DNA from: Orbilia blumenaviensis
Taxonomy: Eukaryota > Ascomycota > Orbiliomycetes > Orbiliales > Orbiliaceae
Direction of reading: 5' to 3'
Length of the DNA stretch: 64,000 nt
Assembly: GCA_036872755.1 (NCBI GenBank)
Contig: JAVHNS010000008.1
Coordinates: 992,001-1,056,000 of the forward strand
A program made the translations under genes and the position numbers. Below are positions 47,991 through 58,457 of the stretch, in pieces. The number at the start of each line of letters is the position of its first letter. The stretch's first letter is position 1. The notes below the pieces were generated by a model. It saw only the letters and a list, made by a program, of their open reading frames with translations. It was not told the DNA's origin and did not search any database.

Positions 47991-50342
47991 ATGGCTGGGC
48001 TCGTGAACTTTTTCAAATCCAAGATTGTCGGAAGACACCAGGACCGTTGTGTAATACTTGGTCTCGACGCTGCTGGGAAAACCACATTTCTGTACAAATG
48101 TGTATTGCCGGGCGAAACCATTACTACAATCCCTACTATCGGTTTCAATGTCGAGACTGTCAAAATTAACGATAGTGACATAACTCTCTGGGATATTGGT
48201 GGCTGTGACAAGATCAGACCTCTTATTCGGCATTATTTCTCCTCTGGAATGGCGCTCCTATTTATTTTGGACATCCACGATGGAAGGTTAGACGAAGCAA
48301 TGGAGGAATTAAGGTATCAAGTTTCAGAGGCGACCACGAACTTTGATGCCGGTTTTGTTGGTATTATGTTCAACAAACAGGATTTACCAGGTTCCACACC
48401 TGAGCTTCGGGCAAAGTGCCGAAGGGTAGTAGAGGACAATATGAATGGCTTCCGAATTAAATGGCGAATCTTTGATTCAGATGCCCTCTCAAGCAAAACG
48501 GGCGACGGGGTGGATGGGGTCTTACAGGGGGTGTATGAGGGGCTGAGAGGTTGGGTCCCAGATCCACATGCTGACCCAATAGATAAAACAAGAATAGTTC
48601 AGCCAGACACAGTCCCTACACGAGGAGAGCTGCTCAAGAGAATAAAGTCGCTTAAGGAATCTAAGAGTAATGTGTATCGCTACTCTGATGTATATCTCAA
48701 CAAGATGAGAACTGGAAAACTGGAAACATGGGACCACAGCGATCACCTCTATGTCGCGAATATCCTTTTGCGCAAGGTCCTTGAAGACCCATCTCAAACA
48801 ACCACACCACAACAACCAGTCTTCGCTGCCGTCGACATGTTTTTAGACAACCTTGTCTCAATGCTTCAAGAAGCCCCTGGTAGATTCAGGAATACAGCCC
48901 ACCAAACACTTACCACATTCTGGGTTCACCAAGTGTATCTCGCAATGCATAGATTCAAAGATCCGGTTTCGCATAGTAACCAAGCTGCTAGCTGGTCGGA
49001 TAGATTTTTTGCGCTCTTGGAACAAAACCCGGAGTTAATGAACGGGAGACTCTGGGAGGAATACTACTCAAAGAATCATCTATTTTCCCCAAAGGCAAAG
49101 GAAAATCTTGTTACGCCAGATATTCAGCAACTCCCATCAGTTGATACTAGCGAGAAAGGGGCCAGAGAGACTGCATACAACTCCCAAAGACTTGGAGAAG
49201 ACCAAAATTCCCGTCGCCTAAAGCGGTGGGCATATGCGACTCTTCAAACTGTGAAAGCGACCAATGCTCGCCGTGGCCTGATTGTAAAAAAGGCTCTTTC
49301 CGAGCTTCAACGAGACACAATCCGGAAGCGAGCTAAAGAACAGACAGTCGAACCATATTCAGAAACTCAAGCCTACTTCTGGATCCAAATAGTTCATGCC
49401 GGTATGGAGGGTATTCTCAAAAAGAGTCCTACTTTTGACTTCGCTAGAGTTTCTTACGATTCAATTGAAATTCTATATCCCGATGTCTTCGGATCTGATG
49501 ACCTCTGGAAAGAGTATTACCTCGAATCGGATTGGAAGGGTTTGACTGCCAGGGTCAACTTCATCCCTCCGAAGAAAGGCAAGGTTATTCCAAACTTTAC
49601 TCCAACATTTGCTCTGGAACAAGACTGGAAACTCGCGGTTTCAGAAGTTCAAATCCCGACAATGGAAGAATTAATGCAGCGTGCAGATTACATTTCAAAT
49701 TATGAAGTAGTCGCGAAAAGCGCGACAACGGAGTCGAAGCTCTCAGGCCCCAAGCCGATGGACGTACGTACGGGTCAGCTCCACGACGAAGATGATGACG
49801 ATGACTGGGTTGAGGTTCGAGAGGTTACTGCGAAAGTTGTAGAAGTGAAGATATCGGAACCTGAAAAGCTTTCTGTTGAGGTTTCCAGCCCCCAAACATG
49901 GGAAGATCAAGCAGAGCTTATCCACCAGATCTTCAACAAGCTCCCGAAACTTGAATCCCAGATAAATCATAGCTTTATCTCCAAAATCGCGTATGATGAA
50001 GTTAACAAATCCTGGTCACAAAACCCCCAGTCCGAACAAACCCACAAACTCCACTCCCAACTCACTAAAATGACATTCTGGGTAAGGATGATTGTTGAGG
50101 CATATATCGATACCTACGGACCTTCTCTCGAACGAGAGAAAGCCATACTCGAGGGCAGAGAAGATAGCACAATAAATCTAAGAGGATTCCTGTCAAAGAA
50201 CTTGGAGCTCTGCTGGGAAGACTTGTGGATGGTCTACTACAATGAGCTGACCTGGAAGAGTGTGACGGCAACTGAGATGATTTTGGGCTGCGATAGGAAA
50301 CAGTTGAGGAGCGTGAGGGGATGGAAAGAACGCAGCTTATAG
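47991..50342 (+). CDS. ARF-like GTPase fused to a triplicated unknown helical module
   Basis: One exon of 783 residues; the frame is open from further upstream but the first ATG is 47991 and aligns with ARF starts. Residues 1-195 are an ARF/ARL small GTPase. Motifs are GLDAAGKT (24-31), Thr49 in TIPTIGFNVE, WDIGG (67-71), NKQD (128-131) and a TGDG-type G5. Two hallmarks are altered: the start is Met-Ala-Gly, so there is no N-myristoylation site, and the catalytic Gln after WDIGG is Cys72. The remaining roughly 590 residues are helical and hold three copies of one module. Each has an FW(V/I) motif (residues 310, 463, 696) followed after 42-49 residues by LWxxYY (354, 505, 745). An acidic Asp/Glu run (near 598-607) and a Lys/Glu linker separate copies 2 and 3. 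I do not recognise this module. A GTP-switched scaffold is inference. It is divergent from the histidine kinase and 0.2 kb upstream of the lipoxygenase. Confidence 0.88.
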   Translation: MAGLVNFFKSKIVGRHQDRCVILGLDAAGKTTFLYKCVLPGETITTIPTIGFNVETVKINDSDITLWDIGGCDKIRPLIRHYFSSGMALLFILDIHDGRLDEAMEELRYQVSEATTNFDAGFVGIMFNKQDLPGSTPELRAKCRRVVEDNMNGFRIKWRIFDSDALSSKTGDGVDGVLQGVYEGLRGWVPDPHADPIDKTRIVQPDTVPTRGELLKRIKSLKESKSNVYRYSDVYLNKMRTGKLETWDHSDHLYVANILLRKVLEDPSQTTTPQQPVFAAVDMFLDNLVSMLQEAPGRFRNTAHQTLTTFWVHQVYLAMHRFKDPVSHSNQAASWSDRFFALLEQNPELMNGRLWEEYYSKNHLFSPKAKENLVTPDIQQLPSVDTSEKGARETAYNSQRLGEDQNSRRLKRWAYATLQTVKATNARRGLIVKKALSELQRDTIRKRAKEQTVEPYSETQAYFWIQIVHAGMEGILKKSPTFDFARVSYDSIEILYPDVFGSDDLWKEYYLESDWKGLTARVNFIPPKKGKVIPNFTPTFALEQDWKLAVSEVQIPTMEELMQRADYISNYEVVAKSATTESKLSGPKPMDVRTGQLHDEDDDDDWVEVREVTAKVVEVKISEPEKLSVEVSSPQTWEDQAELIHQIFNKLPKLESQINHSFISKIAYDEVNKSWSQNPQSEQTHKLHSQLTKMTFWVRMIVEAYIDTYGPSLEREKAILEGREDSTINLRGFLSKNLELCWEDLWMVYYNELTWKSVTATEMILGCDRKQLRSVRGWKERSL

Positions 50343-50535
50343 ATTGGATCTCAATTACTATAATTGTAGGTTGTAAGGACTACATTATCTTTTTTTTGGA
50401 TACTCAGGTATCTCCTATATAGTTATGTCTTAATTTTATTTAACTGTATATTGTGTTGGCTCTGTTGTACCTTTGTGTCGAGGAAAAGGGTGAAATTCAG
50501 CTGGTCAGCTTAGGTCTGCGCAGCTAATTTCATGA

Positions 50536-52429
50536 TGCTATAGATTTGGATCCCTTCATGACTTCCTCAGCATCGATTCGGCTGTACCCACGAACTTTGA
50601 TCTTGACGATAAGCGTGACCTTTATGGATGGTCAGATAGAAAGGACGGCTATCCCCCACATCTTGCTGTTATCCCACCCGGAGACGTTACGAAAAACAGT
50701 GATATTTTTCACGTAAGCTACTGGCTATACATCCAATTGGGTGAGATGTTGGCAGGGGTTAACGGTTTTCCCAACTTTGATTACCGGTATCAATGGCGCC
50801 CCATGGAACACTTTTTCCGCAAACACATTGAGTGGGCTGCAAGAGATCAATACAAAGCTTGTAGATGGCAAGAAAGGCATCTACACAGAAGCAAACATTG
50901 GCCTTCGTGAAGATTGGTATTCGGATGAGCAATTCGCCCAGCAACACCTTACGGGGTCAAATCCAACAACTATTGCCAGAGCGTCGGACAACTGGATTCA
51001 AAGTTTTAAGGCTGTTGCAGAATCCCAAGGCAAGGGCGAATTTCTCAACGCTATCAATAAGGTCGATCCTGAATCTCTTTATATTCAGGATTACAGCTAC
51101 TTCAGGGCTGCTGCCAAACTCAATCCCTCAGATGATTTCTCATCCGAGAAAACCATTCGGTTCGGAAAGAGGTACACCGGTGCTTCTGTTGCGCTGTTCG
51201 TCTTAGGTGACGATGGAAAACTACATCCACTAGCTATCGTTGTCGACTACAAGGAAGACGACATCAAGGAGCAAGACAATTACTATATCAAAACAACTGC
51301 TGGTCCTATGCCAAATTCGGTTGTTATTTTCAACAAGAGGACCAGCGCATCAGATCCTACCAATACTGAAGAATCTGACTGGCCGTGGAGGTATGCGAAA
51401 ATGTGTGTCCAGGTTTGTGATTGGCATCGTCATGAAGTTGGCATTCATCTTGTTCACACACATCTCGTTGAAGAAGCTGTCATCGTCGGGGCTGAGAGAA
51501 GCTTCGAAAACACCCACGTTGTATACAAACTGTTGAACCCACATTGGCTTAAAACTCTATCTTTAAATCAAGCCGCTCGAGAGACCCTTGTTCCCAGAAT
51601 TATCCTCAATATTTCTGGTATGGATAAGGACCGTATGAATAACTTTCTCAATAGCGAGTACTACAGTTTCCGTTGGGAGGATTCATACATCCCCAGGGAC
51701 TTGGAGAGACGTGGATTCCCTATCGATAAGCTTAACGACGACAAGTATAGAAATTACCCATACGGCCGGAACATGGTTGCCATGTGGTATTCAATTCGAA
51801 GATTTGTTGAGGCTATGCTCCAAGATTGGTATTCCAGCAACAAGACAACCGTTGAGCAAGACGAGCAGGTCAAGAGCTGGGTTCAAGAAATGCAAACGGG
51901 CGCGAATATAACTTCTTTCCCTAGCATCACCACTATGGATCAACTTGTCGACGCTGTGACCATGTGCATCCACATTGCCTCGCCCCAGCACACGGCCGTT
52001 AACTACCTCCAAGAATACTATCAAGTATTCGTACCCAACAAACCATCCTGCCTAGCCTCTCCCCTCCCAAAATCGATCTCTGAATTGGAGAGCTTTAAGG
52101 AATCTGATATTCTCAAAGCCCTCCCGCTCGATAAGGGAAATGTCTGGTTGATGTCTGCCTATATTCCCCATCTTCTGAGTATGTTGGTCATCGAGGACCA
52201 AAACATCATCACATATGCCAAGACCGAATTACGCTACCGCCAGGGAATTTGCGACCAAGCAGGCATCAACGCAGCACAATCTTTCCTTGATGACTTGGAA
52301 ACATTCAAAGTAGAGTTCCAGCGGAATAGCGAGTCTATGAATGTCGAAACGGCGCCTCCAGGCCTCCCAGGAAGCTCACAGTACACTGTCATGGATCCAC
52401 GCAAAATGGCTGTTTCAATTCTGATCTAA
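50536..52429 (+). pseudogene. Lipoxygenase-like gene with unresolved or broken 5' end
   Basis: From 50756 to the stop at 52429 an unbroken frame encodes most of a fungal lipoxygenase (dioxygenation of polyunsaturated fatty acids to hydroperoxides). Metal-ligand sites are intact. Two His lie in IHLVHTHLVEE, a third is in IASPQHTAVNY with its nearby Asn, and the C-terminus ends in Ile (SILI). Typical blocks are GINGAPWNT, GIYTEANIG and ANHL-like FAQQHLTGSNPTTI. The frame upstream, 50536-50758, is the family N-terminus in another reading frame, with DGYPPHLAVIPPGDV. No ATG is found in it after the stop at 50533. Joining the two needs either a 43-nt intron (50713-50755, GTAAGC...CAG) or a one-base shift in the G run at 50755-50758. 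The 43-nt intron would remove about 15 residues that relatives keep. No signal peptide is seen. It may be an N-terminally damaged gene, a gene with a missed first exon, or a sequence error. Confidence 0.72.
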
Positions 52430-53057
52430 ATGTTGTAGATAAACAAATGTATGTAAATCGAGTACATAACCAGAATACTAATGTTCTTCTTTCTACTTGG
52501 CAACGAGGAGACTGGTTTACAAAACCAATCGGATCTAACTCTTAGAGCTATTGAATGAAAAGAAAAGACCGATTTCCCAGCAATTCAAAGGTCCCATATA
52601 GGTACAATATATGCGCAGGTCAAATGTTAAGTTTGTCTAAAGTTGCGGTATGTCTCGACATGGTGGAAGTGTTATAAAATAGCAGAAATGAACATGAAAT
52701 GATACATGACCCTTAAAACCACGTACCCCTTATATATGTAGAAGCTTGCTGGAGCTAATAACTAGAAACCCCTATAAAGAATTCTATAACCAGTTGTTTA
52801 ATACTAATCAATGTATCCGCGTTCAAATCGCCAAAAATGTGAGCGATCTAGTACTGGGTTGACATCAGACTGATTCAACGAAAAGGGAGTCCATAGTATT
52901 GTGGGATGGAACCAGGCGAGTTATTCGCACCCTTGATGAAGACCAGGTAAATAACAATTATAAGTACATACCGGCGGAGTCAAAGCAAAGTTTTGGGGCT
53001 GAGGACTCCCATTTATGGGGCTACCTGACTCGGCGGGAATTTTTATCCCGTAGAGAT
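52430..53057. other. Intergenic region between convergent genes
   Basis: 3' flanks of the lipoxygenase (+) and the subtilase (-). AT-rich, with no gene or repeat that I can support. Confidence 0.6.
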
Positions 53058-55323
53058 CTACGCAAACCCCGTCTCAAAATCTACGCCCAGTATCTCTTTT
53101 TGCGACTCTGGCGACCAATGGGCGACGGTGATACCACTGTATACCAATGCCGGGGCCCCTGCTGGTGTTGGGCGATCTGTTATCTCTCTATTTTCGGCGA
53201 GGAAGTAGAGGACATCAATAGGTTTTTTGTAGCCCAGTGAGATAAAGCAGGCAATCAAGGCAGAAACCACAGGCGTAGCTTTCCATCCCCGCATATATAT
53301 TTCACGTTCCAGTGTTAGCCTGTCGCAAGCGCAGAAGTTCTTAGGGCCAGCATATTTGAATACTGGCCAGCTCAATTTTCAAGTAAAACAACAAAACAAG
53401 TAGCGAGACGTTACCTACCAAATGATGTCCCACTAAATGCCCTCAAAAACTTGTATGGATTCAGATCTTCTGGTGATGCGGCAGAGTAAGGTTCATACCC
53501 CTGATTGTAACCAAACGCGCAAGGAATACCAATGGCAGGTGCTGCTACACGAACGAAGGGGCTGACTTGGTAGCGATTCTTAAGGGAACTATCCACCCCA
53601 CCTACGACGACTATTCGATCTTTGAGAGTCTGGTGCTGGGATAGCGCATGAAGAGCTGGGAAGTCATTTACTGGGCCCTTCATGTATCAACTTCATTTTA
53701 GCGACCCACTTTCTGGAATTCTAGGACAATAGGATATGAAGGCTATAGCTTGACGCATATTTAGCCATATAACGTACCGTGCCTTTGTTTCCACTCGCAG
53801 TTATGATATAACACCCTATATCGGTCAGCTGACTAATCAAATACTGAGAGAGTGTTACAAACCATCCATAACCAGGCGTTGATTCTTCGAGGTCGTCTCC
53901 GTACCCCACACTCATGTTGATCACACATCTTCGCGCTAGATTATGCTCGATAACATAATCGTACACTTGTGTAAGAACATCCACCATTTGAAAAACTGTA
54001 TTTGCATAAAGGTCTTCCTCTGTTCCAGAGTAGAGGCTCGCAACAACAACTTCGGCACCCTGTGCAAATCCTGTCATTTCTCCAACTACTTTACCCACGA
54101 CGGCTGTACCATGGCTTTCTATCTGTCTTGGCTCCCTGAATATTAGGGGGCCTGGGAAAAGCCAATCCCTAAATATAGCATTTCTAAATTCCTAGCGAGT
54201 ATTATGAAGGCTGCTGTAAGCTAAGCTCCAATCCTAAAGCTTGATATATATATAATGGATTGGAAGAATTTCGACGAACATTTTTCAATCATAGGGCACC
54301 AATGTGCTTAGGCACTGAGTTATAATGGCGGATATGGGGTAGCGGGAAGCATGGGACTTTAGTAGGAACTTACTGGGTGTTGGGGGTCACATCCGGCGTC
54401 TAGGACGAATACAACGACTCCCTTACCACCGTCTGCCCATCTAAAAAAGTTATTTCCCAACTGTTCAGAGAGAACACCAGTTGGCTGAGATATTTGTACC
54501 ATTTCTGTTCGTAGCCGACGACCAAACCGCACCTTTTCGATTTGTCCGTGATCACTGAAGCTAGCGGTTATCCCGGGATCAATCCGTTTCCGGTGCTGAC
54601 TGACCCTGCGGATTCCAGACCCTCTCCGTTTCAACTGGGGGAATCTGGGTTTGAGAAAACTGGTGCGAGATCCTGGACTCCTTCTACTATTTTGCTGGGC
54701 GATATGGCCGCCAAACTGACGGTCTATCGCGGATCGTAGATCCAAATGTGAAATTTTGAGGTCTTCGTTTTTGGTCTCTTCATAAACCGCGAACGGTGGC
54801 TGTATGGCAAGGAACTTCACAAACAAAGTTATTAGCCCATCGTAGTGTAGGATTATGTGTCAACATCTTTGCAACGGCGAACCCAAATGACTACCTTTCC
54901 GGGAAACTTTCCACCAATTTTGATCACTGGCGTATAGTACAGATTGTTTGGTTGGCGGACTACATTGACGACGAATGAGAGGGTCCCCAGTGTATTGCTC
55001 TTGATTTCGTAGATAGAATATTTGTATGGCGGAGTTAGTATGTTTAAGGCTTGTATTTCAGATCTAAATGCTGTCCCGAATACGTCCTCCCCCGCTTTGC
55101 GTTCCTCGATGGGCTGGGAGATGTTTACGACGAACCAGACCGGCATGCGGTTTTTTTCCCATGTTCCAACTTTTGGGAGCAAACTTAAGGGCGGATAATC
55201 TCTGGTTCTGACCGGGTTACTTGGTAGAGACTGATTTACGGGACCAGATGCAGCGAGGCCTGCGTGATAACCCAATAGGGCAAAAACAAGGAATGGCGTC
55301 ATATAGAAGTAAAGATAATTCAT
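53058..55323 (-). CDS. Secreted subtilisin-like (S8) serine protease
   Basis: Five exons, 55323-54895, 54814-54374, 54191-53778, 53677-53419 and 53278-53058, give about 587 residues. The ATG at 55323 starts a signal peptide (residues 1 to about 25). The catalytic triad is complete: Asp282 in VVVFVLDAGCDPQHP, His317 in ESHGTAVVGKV, and Ser513 in SGTSFATPVVSAL, the last being formed by splicing. The oxyanion Asn is in IITASGNKGT. A long region before the Asp (about 255 residues) is larger than a standard inhibitor propeptide and has a basic low-complexity stretch at residues about 175-215. The third exon start was chosen because it gives EFRNAIFRDWLFPGP, which continues the post-Asp block. The last residues pack TVAHWSPES-type sequence. 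The protease most likely acts outside the cell on protein substrates. The intron ends at 54815 and 53678 use AAG acceptors and are less certain. Confidence 0.88.
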
Positions 55324-58300
55324 GAAATATATAACGTTGGAGAGCTTATGGTAGCATCTTCTTACTTCAAGTCACCGTCACTAATAATTTAATATTTGGG
55401 TCCGGTGGAAGGAGGGGGGAAGGTACGTCGACTTACAGTATATATACTGTACAATAACGTATTGTATACCAAGAACGCTGCATGCAGCCGTGGTGCTAAC
55501 TTGTAATCTACTCTGCCCGAAGTTAAGGCTGGGTTTAGGGAGCGCGGCTTTACTTTAGAGTAATTTGCCTCTAACATGCAAACACTTCAAACAATTGGCG
55601 GATATGGGTCATCTCTCCTGACGTCCACTGGGGCCATGTTCAGAGAGCCTGTAAGGAGTGGGTGACTTTTGTTGGTGTTGTCAGTGAGGCAGCTTAGAAA
55701 CAAACAGTTTCGGTATTTCGTTTCAAGTGCGGGGAACCTAGTGAGATCATGTAGGGCACCCGTAGTAGCCAGTTTACTGATAGGCTCATTAATCATTATT
55801 TCTCCAAGGCTTTTTCGTAGAAAATATCCTCCTGATGGTGAACACTCGAGGGTCTGCCTTTTTTGATAGTTTACGACGGCTAGCTCCAACCCTGTGCAAT
55901 GTGTCCACATGCGTAAATAATATATATATTCTATATAATCCACCCTTTCATTTTCGATTCTCTTGTAGTGCGTATATGCTTGAGTAACGCAAGGGGGAAA
56001 GGGCGCGTTTTCTAGAATTCTTCATCGTCTATTAAATGCAAATCAGTCATAAATTGAGCTGAATGGTAATAAAGACATATTAAAGGAATTTTAAAATGTC
56101 TTCGAGGCACAAGAAGTTTCTAAAAATCGCACCAACTTTCCTCAGGTATATAACTACCTCGATAAACACCTACCCAAGTAGGTGCTGTGCTGGAAATCCA
56201 AACGGGTCGGTAGGGTCGCAACCTTGATCCAGCAGTAACATGATCTGCATTAGCCAGCATTATTAGACTGGTCTTAAGTTGATGCGGTAAAACGTCGAAA
56301 TCAAAACTGGGCACTTTCCTGGCGTATAATTTAGGCACTTAGTATACGGCGGGCGGGGAGATTTACGTGGTTAAACAATGTCAGGGCTCTCAATTGGACT
56401 TTGTTAAGATTTAGAAAACTATAAAAATAGTTAAGAAAGAAAGAAAAATTGCAGGAAAAGAAAAGGGGAAAGAAAATCGGAAAGCAGCTTTCTAAAATTA
56501 TGAACTGAGCGAGTTTACTAGACTATGTGGTCAACAGCGTCTGGGACCGAGACTACTAGACTATCAAGCAGAGAGAATATTTTTGGAAATAGCACACCCG
56601 TAGAGCCTCTCCACAAGATCCACGGATCTTTGAATCAATCATGAGTTATATTTATTACTATTACGTATTACTATTATATGCAAATTAGGTGCCTTGACAC
56701 GAGTTGTGGTATTGTCATTATGATGTTATCTCCCTGGGCATTCGTTAATGCGTGCGCATGCAATTGTAAGCCCCCTAATACGTATGTTTTGCGGTCTCAT
56801 ACTACCTAGGTAGTTAGCTTCATATTTTTATAGGCAAGTCGCCAGCTACCTGCATAAGTTTATGGTAGGTTTATGGCTGCATTGTAAAATCGTACTGCGG
56901 TTGCACTAGGGGTAACTCCAGGGCTAGTCAGCTGTGTAATATGTAATATGTGTTGAGGTGTTGAGGCCATAGTTTGAAGGTGAGGCTTTTGTCGACAGTA
57001 GCTCAAGCTCTATTCATGCTAGTCACTGCGCATCCAGACTTGAAGACATACTGATTAGGCTGTAAGGGTTTACACCTTTAGATTAGCGGCTACAGATGGT
57101 TAGGTGTAATAGGTGTAATGGTTTTGGCCCATGGTGGGCGGTGAAGTTGGTTGCTTGGGCGAGATGTGATATCAGTTGCATCGATTGATTGAACCGTGGC
57201 ATGCCATATAGCTATACATAGCAGGACCGGACCTGGCAGGCTATGGCTCGTCAATTGCAAAGTGGAAATACCCTTTTTCTTCTCCAAAAAATATTTTTTT
57301 GAAAATAAAAAAACCTCACCGCCAAGATATTAACATTGTCTCGTACCTAAACCTTCTGCACAAAGTGTATATTAACTGCCTACGGTATACTGGTGAAATG
57401 GCAGTTTTAGCTACCCAGAGTCAACTTATTTATTAGTATTTAAGTATACTGAATTGATACTGTGTAATGTCACTGTATTGTCGACATATTATCGATATGC
57501 CCTGAAGATGCGAGCGAGTATATTGAGAGTACGAAAGGCCCCTCGATCGAGGAGTAATACTGCAACATACTGTACGAGAAGACGGTCAGGATGAAAACGT
57601 TTAAGGAACAGCTGAAATCGACTGGCTATCGACTAGCTATTAATAGTCCGTTTATTTATTCAAGTGTCCATTCATTTATTCATTCATTGGACCTGGCGCA
57701 CGTTTCCATTTTTATTTGTTGAATGATTCGCTTTGCTACTGTGATGTAGCGTTTGTTTGTTGCTGGAAGAAGATGTGGCTGACAAAACGGTTGATTAACG
57801 CACAGAAAAGGATGTGCTGTGCCATGTATATGCAGACCATGCGTTTCATGAGGGCTGGGGAAAGCGCTAACTATCCTACAGCGTTGCATCAAACCACACG
57901 CTGTATGGCCGAGGGCGCCAGAAGCCTTGATTCCATAATAGTACCCAAGATTCAGGATTTGTCAACTTCAGGAATCAAAGATGAGCTCGGATCATGTACC
58001 CTCATTACATTGAACCAAAACAATAGCACTGATGCAATAAAGAGGCCTGCCGCCCCACGTAATACGATCGTTAGAATCCGCTGTCTTCAAAGTCGAGATA
58101 TCTTTGTTTCGGCTTCTAAATATGCAGCCGAAATTAAATTAGGGCATGTAACTGGGTCCCGCGTCCGCGCCGTATTCTTGCTGCGAAAATCTCAGTGCCA
58201 GCTGTCTTATGTTCGTTCAACTTTGCTGTCAGCGGCTAGCTGTATTTTTGTCCCTGGATCATGCTCGAACCGCAAGCTGGAGTTAATATAGCCAAGGATC

Positions 58301-58457
58301 GAAGAATCGGAGCGTGGGTAAGAGAAGGCCCATGCATAGAATACTATATATATGTATATATTTCTTGAGATCTCATGCGAGATTTCTTTTGACAGAATTT
58401 AGAAAATCTAAAGACCGGACCTCAACGACGAAGTGAATGCGTCTATAGATCTCGAAA
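55324..58457. other. Gene-poor AT-rich intergenic region
   Basis: About 3.1 kb. Its left end is the promoter of the subtilase gene. The middle (56000-57700) is rich in A/T with short TA repeats and few open frames. An open frame at 57773-58291 (172 residues from its first ATG) has no motif and an unlikely composition. No transposon ends or RNA gene were recognised. Confidence 0.5.

Noticed and set aside
57716..58291. 191-codon plus-strand frame before the kelch gene
   Set aside because: It begins at a TTG, has no motif or export signal, and its composition is not protein-like enough; it also does not splice usefully into the kelch gene.
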